Positions 33,133-41,219 of a DNA stretch of 64,000 nucleotides are shown here, one piece after another (the first letter of the stretch is position 1; each line of letters begins with the position of its first letter). The notes under the pieces were generated by a model, which was given only the letters and a program-made list of their open reading frames with translations, did not search any database and was not told the origin of the DNA. Origin of the DNA: Pseudonocardia parietis (GTDB lineage: Bacteria; Actinomycetota; Actinomycetes; Mycobacteriales; Pseudonocardiaceae); the NCBI RefSeq assembly GCF_017876315.1, contig NZ_JAGINU010000001.1:6820001-6884000 (forward strand). Direction: 5' to 3'. Both the position numbers and the translations under genes were made by a program.

Positions 33133-33170
33133 GGTATTCCGGTCGTCGCCGCCGCCATCGGCCGGATGGT

Positions 33171-34247
33171 TCAGGATGCGAGGTAGGCCCGTAGCGCCGC
33201 CGCGCAGGCGGTGACGGCGTCCTCGGCGACGTGCTCCTCCCGGGTGTGCGCCAGGTTCGGGTCGCCCGGTCCGTAGTTGACGGCCGGGATCCCGAGTGCG
33301 GCGAACCGGGAGACGTCGGTCCAGCCGTACTTCGCCCGTGGGGTCGCACCGCTGGCCTCGACGAACTCGGCCGCCGCCGGTGCGGACAACCCGGGGAGCG
33401 CTCCGGGCGAGAGGTCGGTGACGGTGAGCGGGAAGCCGTCGAACACCTCACGGACGTGCTCGACGGCCCGCTCGGCGGAGCGATCGGGCGCGAACCGGAA
33501 GTTGACCGTGACCACGCATTCGTCCGGCACGACGTTTCCCGCGACACCGCCCCCGATCCGGACCGCCTGCAGTCCCTCGCGGTAGACGCAGCCGTCGATC
33601 TCGACATCGCGAGGCCGGTAGGCCGCAAGCCTGGACAGGATGTCACCGGCCCGGTGGATCGCGTTGTCCCCCAACCAGGACCGTGCCGAATGCGCGCGCC
33701 GGCCCGCGGTACGGAGCTCGACCCGCAGCGTCCCCTGACAGCCCGCCTCGATGACGCCGTCGGTCGGCTCACCGAGGATCGCGAGATCGGCGTCGAGCCA
33801 GTCGCGGTGCTCGCGCTCGATCCGGCCGAGCCCGTTGCGTTCGGCCTCGATCTCCTCGCAGTCGTAGAACACGAACGTGACGTCGTGCCGCGGCTCGGGG
33901 AGCACGGCGGCGAGATGGGCGAAGACGGCGTCGCCCGACTTCATGTCGGAGGTGCCGCAGCCGTACACGAGCCCGCCGGTCCGCCGCGACGGGACGTTGT
34001 CCGCGATCGGCACCGTGTCGAGGTGCCCGGCCAGCAGCACCCGGTGCGACCGGCCCAGATTCGTCCGAGCGAGGACCGCATCGCCGGACCGCAGCACCTC
34101 CAGGTGGGGAGCCTGGGTCCGCAGTGCGCTCTCGAGCGCGTCGGCGAGCTCCCTCTCCTGCCCGGAGACGCTCGCGACGTCGACCAGCGCCGCGGTCAAC
34201 GTCACCGGGTCGACCGTCAGATCCAGGGCGGGCAGCGTCCTCGTCAC
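33171..34247 (-). CDS. dapE: Succinyl-diaminopimelate desuccinylase
   Basis: 358 residues of the M20 metallopeptidase family. Metal ligands are seen in VLLAGHLDTVPIAD (His) and GCGTSDMKSGDAVF (bridging Asp), the catalytic Glu pair in FYDCEEIEAERNGLG, another ligand Glu in AILGEPTDGVIEAGCQG and the His near the C-terminus in NLAHTREEHV. It performs the penultimate step of meso-diaminopimelate/lysine synthesis. It is 450 bp from dapD and 5.5 kb from dapC. GTG 34247 is chosen because conserved sequence starts at residue ~15; the upstream frame stays open through the repeat element but is not coding-like. Confidence 0.92.
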   Translation of the reverse strand: MTRTLPALDLTVDPVTLTAALVDVASVSGQERELADALESALRTQAPHLEVLRSGDAVLARTNLGRSHRVLLAGHLDTVPIADNVPSRRTGGLVYGCGTSDMKSGDAVFAHLAAVLPEPRHDVTFVFYDCEEIEAERNGLGRIEREHRDWLDADLAILGEPTDGVIEAGCQGTLRVELRTAGRRAHSARSWLGDNAIHRAGDILSRLAAYRPRDVEIDGCVYREGLQAVRIGGGVAGNVVPDECVVTVNFRFAPDRSAERAVEHVREVFDGFPLTVTDLSPGALPGLSAPAAAEFVEASGATPRAKYGWTDVSRFAALGIPAVNYGPGDPNLAHTREEHVAEDAVTACAAALRAYLAS

Positions 34248-34355
34248 CGGCGCGACGGTACCGACCCCTCCCAGCTCGATCCCCGCCCGGCTTCTCCGCG
34301 CCACCGACCGGAACATGATCATCCGCCGACGCCACGGTAGGGGTCGGTCTTCCGG

Positions 34356-34465
34356 CGCTTTGCTCTGCACACCGATGCGCACCGCCCCGGCCGCATGCAC
34401 CGCCGCGGCGCGAGAGGCTGGAGACCGGTGGGCGCGCGGCGCCTCCCGGTGAGCAGAGCAAAGCG
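34356..34465. repeat. Inverted-pair element B of the GTGAGCAGAGCAAAG family
   Basis: CGCTTTGCTCTGCACACC (34356-34373, one mismatch) faces GGTGAGCAGAGCAAAGCG (34448-34465), making ~18-bp terminal inverted repeats of a 110-nt element. The left end is followed by GATGCGCACC, as in element A (CCTACGCACC). It lies in the 401-nt dapE/XRE gap, and no gene is supported there. Confidence 0.78.
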
Positions 34466-34648
34466 ACGCCGAAGCACCCCGTCCCAGCGCCAGCGCGATG
34501 ATCATTCCGCCGGACGCCCGTAGCACGGCGCACCGACGTCGACCGGGCTGCGCCCGACTTTCGAGGGCATCCGTCCCCATGTCGTCCCACTGTCCACAGC
34601 CGCCGGATTCGCCGGTCCGACGGCCCGTGACGGCGCCAGGATCGAGCC

Positions 34649-35365
34649 ATGAACAGCAACGACGCCGGAGACCGGCTGCCTGAGGAGCCGCCGATCGCGA
34701 TCGTCGACCTCGCCGTTCCGGATGCATCGGGTCTGGTCCGTGCGGTGCGCCGGCGCGCCGATCTCTCGCAGCGCGAGCTGGCCCAGCGCACGGGCCTGTC
34801 CCGCTCGACGATCGGCCGGATCGAGAGCCGGTCGCTGGTGCCCGGCCTGGGGACGCTCGTGGCGATCCTTGCCGTGGCGGGATTGCGGCTCGTCGCGATC
34901 GACGAGGACAACCGGCGCGTGCCGCCGATGGAGGACCCGCCGGGCGACGACATGCGGGACGGTGCGGGCCGCCGTTACCCGTCCCACCTGGACACGATCG
35001 TCGATCCGGCGCCCGGGGAATGGTGGGGTGACCGGTTCGGTCTGGCTCGCCCGCCCGAGACGTTCCGGCGCGACCGGGAGATGCGGGACGTGATGCGTCG
35101 GCGCAGCGTCTGGGAGGTGCGGGTCGCGCAGTACCAGTGGGCCCACCCACCGCCCACCGTGGAGGCGTGGATCCAGCGGCAGGCCCAGTGTCGGCGATGC
35201 GGGACCCTTCCGCCGCCCGTTCGGCCACCGTTCGCTCCCGATCGGGTCGAGCGTTACCTGCGCGCCGCCGCTCAGCTCGCGAGCGCGGCGGTCGCCGCAA
35301 CAGCCGCGGCGGACGTGGCCCGGCGCACTCACGGCGCTGCGCCACGGACGCCATCAGGACGGTAG
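34649..35365 (+). CDS. XRE-family HTH protein
   Basis: 238 residues. A helix-turn-helix of the Cro/C1 type lies at about 28-80: LVRAVRRRADLSQRELAQRTGLSRSTIGRIESRSLVPGLGTLVAIL. The remainder is unlike known regulators, with a charged middle and a CRRCG pair near residue 183, then an Ala-rich helix. It could be a DNA-binding regulator of the adjacent dap genes or an unrelated insertion; no target site was found. It ends 11 nt before the dapD start, so it is likely cotranscribed with dapD. Confidence 0.75.
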   Translation: MNSNDAGDRLPEEPPIAIVDLAVPDASGLVRAVRRRADLSQRELAQRTGLSRSTIGRIESRSLVPGLGTLVAILAVAGLRLVAIDEDNRRVPPMEDPPGDDMRDGAGRRYPSHLDTIVDPAPGEWWGDRFGLARPPETFRRDREMRDVMRRRSVWEVRVAQYQWAHPPPTVEAWIQRQAQCRRCGTLPPPVRPPFAPDRVERYLRAAAQLASAAVAATAAADVARRTHGAAPRTPSGR

Positions 35366-35376
35366 GTTCGGCGCCC

Positions 35377-36315
35377 GTGAGCACCGAGTACCGCCGCGAA
35401 GGCGCTTCCGGAACAGGCCTGGCCACGGTCACGACCGACGGCACCGTCCTCGACGTCTGGTACCCGGCGCCCGCGCCGGCCGGAACCGAGGTGATCGACC
35501 CGTCCGAGGACCTCGCCGCGCTGGTCACGACCGACGACCTGCGCGGGGTACGGACCGAGGTCGTCCGCACCGATATCGCCTCGCTCGCCGACGCCCCGGC
35601 GGACGCCGCCGACGTCTACCTGCGCCTGCATCTGCTCAGCCACCGGCATGTCCAGCCGCACCAGGTCAACCTCGAGGGTCAGTTCGGTCTGCTGGCCAAC
35701 GTCGTCTGGACCAACCACGGCCCGTGCGCCGTACCCGGCTTCGAGCTGACCCGCGCGAAGCTGCGCAGCCGCGGCCCGGTGACCGTCACGCACGTCGACA
35801 AGTTCCCGCGGATGGTCGACTACGTCGTCCCGTCGGGTATCCGCATCGGCGACGCCGACCGGGTCCGGCTCGGCGCCCACCTCGCCGAGGGCACCACCGT
35901 CATGCACGAGGGCTTCGTCAACTTCAACGCCGGCACCCTCGGTGCGTCCATGGTCGAGGGCCGGATCTCGGCCGGCGTCGTCGTCGGTGACGGTTCGGAC
36001 CTGGGTGGCTCCGCATCGGTGATGGGGACGCTCTCCGGGGGCGGCAAGGAGGTCATCTCGATCGGCAGGCGCTGCCTACTCGGTGCCAATGCCGGCCTGG
36101 GGATCTCACTCGGTGACGACTGCGTCGTCGAGGCGGGCCTCTACGTCACCGCCGGCACGAAGGTCACCCTGCCGGACGGGACGACGACCGCGGCGCGCGG
36201 CCTCTCCGGCCAGGACGGGCTGCTGCTGCGGCGCAACTCGGTCACCGGTGCCGTCGAGGCACTGCCGCGTACCGGCGACGGCATCGCACTCAACGCCGCG
36301 CTGCACGCGAACTAG
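35377..36315 (+). CDS. dapD: Tetrahydrodipicolinate N-succinyltransferase
   Basis: 312 residues from GTG 35377. The actinobacterial DapD pattern is clear: an N-terminal alpha/beta domain, then a left-handed beta-helix of hexapeptide repeats (IRIGDADRVRLGAHLAEGTTV, VEGRISAGVVVGDGSDLGG, CLLGANAGLGISLGDDCVVEAG). The succinyl-CoA site is in GTLGASMVEGR. It makes N-succinyl-2-amino-6-ketopimelate from tetrahydrodipicolinate. The lysine/peptidoglycan pathway partners dapE and dapC are also here, but on the opposite strand. Confidence 0.93.
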   Translation: MSTEYRREGASGTGLATVTTDGTVLDVWYPAPAPAGTEVIDPSEDLAALVTTDDLRGVRTEVVRTDIASLADAPADAADVYLRLHLLSHRHVQPHQVNLEGQFGLLANVVWTNHGPCAVPGFELTRAKLRSRGPVTVTHVDKFPRMVDYVVPSGIRIGDADRVRLGAHLAEGTTVMHEGFVNFNAGTLGASMVEGRISAGVVVGDGSDLGGSASVMGTLSGGGKEVISIGRRCLLGANAGLGISLGDDCVVEAGLYVTAGTKVTLPDGTTTAARGLSGQDGLLLRRNSVTGAVEALPRTGDGIALNAALHAN

Positions 36316-36325
36316 GACCGTGAGC

Positions 36326-37294
36326 ATGGACGGGGCACCTCAGCCTCCCTCGAACCTGTACGGCGTGGCCGACCTCGGTGAACCGCTGAAGGCCGGGCCC
36401 GGTGAGCCGGCGGTGAACCACGTCCGGGCGCTGCTCGACAAGCGGTCGCGCGCGATGCTGCACCACGAACCGGGTGTCCGGGCCGGCGAGGACATCGAGG
36501 ACCTGCACAAGATGCGGGTCTCGGTGCGCAGGATGCGTGCCGCGCTCAAGGCGGCCCGGCCCCTGCTCGAGCACACTTGGGCCGACCGCCTCCGGTCCGA
36601 TCTGGGCCGCCTGGGTCGCGCGCTCGGCCCCGTCCGCGATCTCGACGTCATGATCGAACGTCTGCGGGGTGAGGTGGCGACGCTGCCGCCCGCCGAGCAG
36701 GCCGCCGGCGAGCGCCTGGTGGCCGTGCTGGAAGGCGACCGGGTGGCGGCACGCGCGGCCATGCTGGACGAGCTCGACTCGGACCGGCACGCCGCCCTGC
36801 GGCGCAGCCTGGTCGAGACGGTGTCCGCGCCGCTGCCGGAACCGCCGGACGACGTCGCCCGCCCGGCCCTGGTCGAACTGGTGCGCGTCGAGACCCGCCG
36901 GCTCACCAAGGCCGTGCGCCGGGCCGGGTCGAACCCGCCGGACATGACGCTGCACGACCTGCGGATCCGGGCCAAGCGGCTCCGCTACACCGGTGAGCTG
37001 GTCGAGCCGGCGATGCGCGACGAGAAGGGCAAGCGCACCGAGGACGCCAAGCGCGTCCGGACGATGCTCAAGGCCGCAGCGGGACTTCAGGAGGTCCTCG
37101 GCGACCACCAGGACGCCTGTGTGGCCGAGCACCGCATCCGCGCCCTGCTCGACGAGCTCGGTACCTCCCCGGACGCCCACGAGATCTTCGTCGGCGGCCG
37201 GCTCGTGGAGCGCGAGCGAGCCCGGGCCGAGGTGCTGCGCGCCCAGTGGTGGGACGCCTGGCTGGAGCTCTCCGAACGTGCCGAGGAGCTCTGA
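36326..37294 (+). CDS. CHAD-domain protein
   Basis: 322 residues. The CHAD all-helical fold is marked by the paired conserved-His motifs IEDLHKMRVSVRRMRAALK and MTLHDLRIRAKRLRYTGEL, plus VLGDHQDACVAEHRI. CHAD domains bind inorganic polyphosphate, and this one lacks an attached CYTH domain. It lies 10 nt downstream of dapD, a close link but without an obvious pathway connection. ATG 36326 has AGGA 8 nt upstream; GTG 36320 is also in frame. Its stop is 1 nt from the stop of the convergent MFS gene. Confidence 0.88.
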   Translation: MDGAPQPPSNLYGVADLGEPLKAGPGEPAVNHVRALLDKRSRAMLHHEPGVRAGEDIEDLHKMRVSVRRMRAALKAARPLLEHTWADRLRSDLGRLGRALGPVRDLDVMIERLRGEVATLPPAEQAAGERLVAVLEGDRVAARAAMLDELDSDRHAALRRSLVETVSAPLPEPPDDVARPALVELVRVETRRLTKAVRRAGSNPPDMTLHDLRIRAKRLRYTGELVEPAMRDEKGKRTEDAKRVRTMLKAAAGLQEVLGDHQDACVAEHRIRALLDELGTSPDAHEIFVGGRLVERERARAEVLRAQWWDAWLELSERAEEL

Positions 37295-37295
37295 G

Positions 37296-38507
37296 CTACT
37301 CCGGGCGGTCGCCGATGCGCCAGATCGCGGCCGCCTGGAGCCCGGCTGCTGCGACCAGCAGGACGATCGCCGGGAAGAATCCCCCGAGATCGATCAGCAG
37401 CCCCATCACCAGGGGCCCGATCCCGGCCGCGCAGTAGCCGACGCCGAGCCCGAACCCGCTGACCGCCGCGCTGCGGGCGGGCGTCGGCGTCCGCCAGGCG
37501 ATCACGGCGAGACCGAGCGGGAACCCGGCGCCGACGCCGATCCCGATCAGTACCGCCCACAACCACGGCAAGGGCGTGCCCGGGGCAGGCAGGAGCAACG
37601 CCCCCACGGTTCCGGCGATGCTGCTGAGCACGGTCAGCGACGCCCAGAACCGCCACCGCCTGTGTCGTTCCGCGATCGCCGGGAACAGCAGCGCGGCAGG
37701 AATCTGCGCGATGCTCCAGACCGCCAGCAGCAGTCCCGCGCTCTGTGCCGACCAGCCCTGCAGTTCGTAGAACGGCGAGAGCCAGGTGAGCCAGCCGTAG
37801 AAGATCGTCGACGAGCCGGCGAGGTAACAGGCGGCGCGGCGGGCGAAGGGGTCCCGCCAGATGCGCGGCTCGTCGCGCTCGGACGCACCGTCGTCGGCCG
37901 GGACCGCCGAGCGGCCTCGTCCGATCCGCGCCGCGACCGGAACCCATACCGCGACGGCCAGCACGGCCGGGACCGCCCACACCGCGAGCGACAACGACCA
38001 CCCGCCGAGCGCGACGGCCAGCGGCACCGCGACCGCCGACGCGACCGTCGCACCGACCATCATCGAGACGACGTATCCGCCGGTCACCGCTCCGGCCCGG
38101 TCGGCGAGATACTCCTTGACGACCCCGGTCAGCAGAACCCCGGCGACACCGATCCCCGCTCCGACCAGCACGCTCCCGCCGATCAGCGTCGGCAGGGCGG
38201 GGACCGCGCGCAGCAGGCTCCCGGCCGCGATGATCGCGACCGCGACGCCGAGCAGACGTTCCCGCCCGATCCGGGCCGCGACGGCGGCCGCGCCGAAGGA
38301 ACCGGCGGACATCATCAGCACCGCGCCGGCCTGGACGAGCCCGGCGGCACCGGCTCCGATGCCGAGATCCGCCCGCACCGTCTCCAGCAGCGGCGGGTAC
38401 CCGGCCAACCCGGCCCGCAGGTTCACCGCGAGCGCGAGCACGCCGAGCAGGACCACCGCCGGCCGGACCGCCCGCGTGGTCGGCGGCGACGTGCTCGCTG
38501 ACGACAT
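37296..38507 (-). CDS. MFS transporter (CynX/NimT-like)
   Basis: 403 residues with about twelve transmembrane helices. Family features include VNLRAGLAGYPPLLETVRADLG at helix 1 and the GRIGRE-type loop in VAARIGRERLLG between helices 2 and 3. Later loops include YLAGSSTIFYGWLTWLSPFYELQGWSAQ and LPWLWAVLIGIGVGAGFPLGL. This subfamily includes cyanate and 2-nitroimidazole transporters, but the substrate here is not predictable. ATG 38507 follows AAGGAG. Located between dapD-CHAD and dapC, a position likely unrelated to lysine synthesis. Confidence 0.88.
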   Translation of the reverse strand: MSSASTSPPTTRAVRPAVVLLGVLALAVNLRAGLAGYPPLLETVRADLGIGAGAAGLVQAGAVLMMSAGSFGAAAVAARIGRERLLGVAVAIIAAGSLLRAVPALPTLIGGSVLVGAGIGVAGVLLTGVVKEYLADRAGAVTGGYVVSMMVGATVASAVAVPLAVALGGWSLSLAVWAVPAVLAVAVWVPVAARIGRGRSAVPADDGASERDEPRIWRDPFARRAACYLAGSSTIFYGWLTWLSPFYELQGWSAQSAGLLLAVWSIAQIPAALLFPAIAERHRRWRFWASLTVLSSIAGTVGALLLPAPGTPLPWLWAVLIGIGVGAGFPLGLAVIAWRTPTPARSAAVSGFGLGVGYCAAGIGPLVMGLLIDLGGFFPAIVLLVAAAGLQAAAIWRIGDRPE

Positions 38508-38586
38508 CAGCAGCTCCTTCACCGGTACGAACGGTGGGCGCGGCAGGCCGCCGCGCTCAGCCGGCGGATCGACGCCCGGCGACGGG

Positions 38587-39690
38587 TCAGACGGCGCCGA
38601 GACGTTCGACGGCGGCGTCGATGCGCTCGTCCGCCGCGGTCAGTGCCACGCGGACGTTCCGGGCACCGGCAGGCCCGTAGAACTCGCCGGGCGCAACGAG
38701 GATCCCGAGATCCGCGAGCCGGTCCACGGTGGCCCTGCACTGCTCACCCGCGCCGGCCCACAGGTAGAGGCCGGCCTGGGAGTACTCGATCTCGAGCCCG
38801 GCCTTCTCCAGCCCGCCCCGCAGCCGGGTGCGGCGGGCGTCGTAGCGGGCAGCCTGCTCGGCGACGTGCGCGTCGTCGGAGACTGCAGCCTCCAGCGCCG
38901 CCTGGACCGGCCGCGGGACGATCATGCCGGCGTGCTTGCGCACCTCCAGCAACCCCGAGACCAGGGCCGGGTCACCGGCGACGAAACCGGCCCGGTAACC
39001 GGCCAGGTTCGAGATCTTCGACAGCGAGTGCACCGCGAGCAGACCGGTGGGGTCGCCGTCACAGACGTCGGGATGCAGCACCGAGCGCGGTGCGGGGTCG
39101 GCCTCGCCGGGCAGGCCGAGGTAGCACTCGTCCGACGCGACGACCGCGCCCCGCTCGCGGGCCCAGGTGACCACCTTCCGCAGGTGCTCGACCGGTAGGA
39201 CCCGGCCGGTCGGGTTGGACGGTGAGTTCAGCCACACCAGCTTCACCCTGGCCGGGCCGGCCGCCGTCAACCCGTCGGAACGGATGTGGTCGGCGCCCGC
39301 CAGCCGCGCGCCGACCTCGTACGTCGGGTAGGCCAGCTCCGGGATGACGACGGTGTCGCCCGCCCCGAGCCCGAGCAGCGTGGGCAACCAGGCGACCAGC
39401 TCCTTGGAACCGATCGTCGGCAGCACCGCGGCCGGGTCGATGCCGGGCACCCCGAAACGCCGCTGCAGGGAGGCCACGATCGCCTCGCGCAGCGGCGCCG
39501 GGCCGTGCGTCGTCGGGTAGCCGGGTTCCGCGGCGGCCGGGCCGGACAACGCCTCCCGCAGCGGCCCGGGGACCGGGTCCACCGGGGTTCCGACCGAGAG
39601 GTCGACGATGCCACCCGGGTGCGCCGCGGCCCGCTCACGCGCGGGAAGCAGTGAATCCCACGGAAAGTCGGGCAGGTTCAGTCGGCTCAC
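38587..39690 (-). CDS. dapC: N-succinyldiaminopimelate aminotransferase
   Basis: 367 residues of fold-type I PLP enzymes. It begins SRLNLPDFPWDSLLPARE, typical of actinobacterial DapC. It has IGSKELVAWLPTLLGLGAGD, NSPSNPTGRVLP (carboxylate binding), SDECYLGLPG (cofactor Asp), SLSKISNLAGYRAGFVAG with the Schiff-base Lys, and the Arg in ARNVRVALT. GTG 39690 overlaps the fdxC stop in a GTGA, the same linkage seen in mycobacteria (Rv1177-Rv1178). Confidence 0.93.
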   Translation of the reverse strand: MSRLNLPDFPWDSLLPARERAAAHPGGIVDLSVGTPVDPVPGPLREALSGPAAAEPGYPTTHGPAPLREAIVASLQRRFGVPGIDPAAVLPTIGSKELVAWLPTLLGLGAGDTVVIPELAYPTYEVGARLAGADHIRSDGLTAAGPARVKLVWLNSPSNPTGRVLPVEHLRKVVTWARERGAVVASDECYLGLPGEADPAPRSVLHPDVCDGDPTGLLAVHSLSKISNLAGYRAGFVAGDPALVSGLLEVRKHAGMIVPRPVQAALEAAVSDDAHVAEQAARYDARRTRLRGGLEKAGLEIEYSQAGLYLWAGAGEQCRATVDRLADLGILVAPGEFYGPAGARNVRVALTAADERIDAAVERLGAV

Positions 39691-40013
39691 TCGTTGTGTT
39701 CCTGCGGGGGAAGGCTCTTGGCCGGCTCGACGTCGTGGTCGACCTTCCCGACCTTGGACGCGCCACCGGGCGAGCCCAGCTCGTCGAAGAAGTCGACGTT
39801 GGCCTTGGTGTAGGCGGCCCACTGGTCCGGCACATCGTCCTCGTAGTAGATCGCCTCGACGGGGCAGACCGGCTCACACGCACCGCAGTCGACGCACTCG
39901 TCGGGGTGGATGTAGAGCATCCGGCCGCCCTCGTAGATGCAGTCCACCGGGCATTCCTCGATGCACGCCTTGTCGAGCAGGTCGACGCAGGGTTCGGCGA
40001 TCACGTAGGTCAC
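39687..40013 (-). CDS. fdxC: 7Fe ferredoxin FdxC
   Basis: 108 residues. Two cluster motifs are visible: CVDLLDKACIEECPVDCI and DECVDCGACEPVCPVEAIYYEDD, matching actinobacterial ferredoxins with a 3Fe-4S and a 4Fe-4S centre. It serves as a small soluble electron carrier. GTG 40013 gives the standard length; the protein ends in a Lys/Pro/Glu tail (KSLPPQEHNE). On the minus strand the sequence around 40095 (GGTTAACCT) could hold a -10 for it, about 80 nt upstream. Coupled to dapC. Confidence 0.94.
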   Translation of the reverse strand: MTYVIAEPCVDLLDKACIEECPVDCIYEGGRMLYIHPDECVDCGACEPVCPVEAIYYEDDVPDQWAAYTKANVDFFDELGSPGGASKVGKVDHDVEPAKSLPPQEHNE

Positions 40014-40139
40014 TTCGGTGGTCCTCCACTCGGGCCGCGGGCCCCCGAAGATCATGTGGTGGCGGGGCGCCCGGTCAAACTGGGACTCTCGCAGGTTAAC
40101 CCGCGCTCCGGCAGGGGCAGGAACGAGGTGGTCGGCGTC

Positions 40140-41219
40140 ATGCTGGACGAGCTGCTCGGACGTCGTGTCGCGCTGCGGCGCCGGATCGCTCCCGACGACG
40201 CGACGGGCCCACGTTTCACCGACGCCGTCGGGGAGCTGAGCACCGACGGGCCGGAGGCTGTCGTCGTCCACACCCGGTCCGGCCCGGTACGGGTGGAGCG
40301 CGATGCCGTCGTGGCCGTCCGGGAGGTGCCACCGGCGCCCGCCCGCCGGGCGTCCCGGGCCGCGGTCGCCCGGCTGGAGCGGTTGCGGTCGGCCGCGTGG
40401 CCGGCTCCGGTGCGGCGTGAGCTCGGCGGCTGGCTCCTGCGCGCCGCGGGCGGATACACCAAGCGGGCGAACTCGGCGCTGGCGCTCGGTGACCCCGGTA
40501 TCCTGGTCGAGGCCGCGCTGGAGCAGGTCCGGGCGTTCGCCCGCGAACACGGCGCCGCACCGCTGGTACAGGCCCCGGTCGGCTCGCCCTGGTCGAACAG
40601 GGTGCTCGACGCCGGTTGGCGAGTCCTCGCGGACGCGGGCGAGTGTCTGGTACTGGTCACTCCGCTCGATGTCGTCGCACCCTCCGCCGCACCGGTCACC
40701 GGTCTGGCCGACACACCGTCCGAGGGCTGGTGGTCGGTCTTCGACGAACCCGTCCCCGAACCCGGGTCGCCCGCCGACGCCGTGGTCGTCCCCGGCCGGA
40801 CGACGCTCCCCGACGGGGTGGTGCGCCCCGGTGAGCAGAGCAAAGCGACGGCGGAGCACCCCGCGGTGCGTAGAGGTGAGCAGAGCAAAGCGACCGAGGA
40901 ACCCACCCCACTCGTCGGCTTCGGGGTGATCGTTTCGGAGCGCGACGAGGCGGTCGCGGCGGTGCGGGCCGCGGTCGTCGAGGACCACGTCTACGTCTCG
41001 CGGTTGCACGTCCGACCGGAGTACCGCCGTCGTGGCCTGGCCGGCGACCTCATGACAGCCGCGCTGGCCTGGGGTGGCGCCCACGGTGCCCGGCACGCCG
41101 TGCTCGACGTCACCGCGGACAACACCGCGGCCCGGGCGCTCTACGCACGGGACGGGTGGACCGAGCACCACCGGTACCACTACCTGGAGCCCGGGCCGGC
41201 GGGGCCGGATCAGGTCTGA
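40140..41219 (+). CDS. GNAT acetyltransferase with repeat-derived linker
   Basis: 359 residues. An N-terminal segment with barrel-like strands (residues ~5-70: LGRRVALRRR, RVERDAVVAVREVPP) precedes GGWLLRAAGGYTKRANSALAL, typical of actinobacterial two-part GNATs. The acetyl-CoA motif VRPEYRRRGLAGDLM is near residue 305, followed by DVTADNTAARALYARDGW. Residues ~225-255 carry RPGEQSKATAEHPAVRRGEQSKAT, two repeat units at 231-236 and 246-251, which interrupt the domain between a strand and the following VGFGVIV. Substrate unknown. ATG 40140 is used; GTG 40128 is a possible start. Confidence 0.85.
   Translation: MLDELLGRRVALRRRIAPDDATGPRFTDAVGELSTDGPEAVVVHTRSGPVRVERDAVVAVREVPPAPARRASRAAVARLERLRSAAWPAPVRRELGGWLLRAAGGYTKRANSALALGDPGILVEAALEQVRAFAREHGAAPLVQAPVGSPWSNRVLDAGWRVLADAGECLVLVTPLDVVAPSAAPVTGLADTPSEGWWSVFDEPVPEPGSPADAVVVPGRTTLPDGVVRPGEQSKATAEHPAVRRGEQSKATEEPTPLVGFGVIVSERDEAVAAVRAAVVEDHVYVSRLHVRPEYRRRGLAGDLMTAALAWGGAHGARHAVLDVTADNTAARALYARDGWTEHHRYHYLEPGPAGPDQV
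40830..40892 (+). repeat. Two in-frame dispersed repeat copies in the GNAT gene
   Basis: Perfect 18-mers at 40830-40847 and 40875-40892 (GGTGAGCAGAGCAAAGCG), both read as GEQSKA. Each is preceded by GGTGCG (40819-40824 and 40865-40870). The unit period is 45 nt, a multiple of three. Confidence 0.85.

Noticed and set aside
40085..40105. Iron box upstream of fdxC (GGTTAACC)
   Set aside because: Only the 8-nt core matches the DtxR/IdeR consensus; flanks do not. It is more likely a -10 region.
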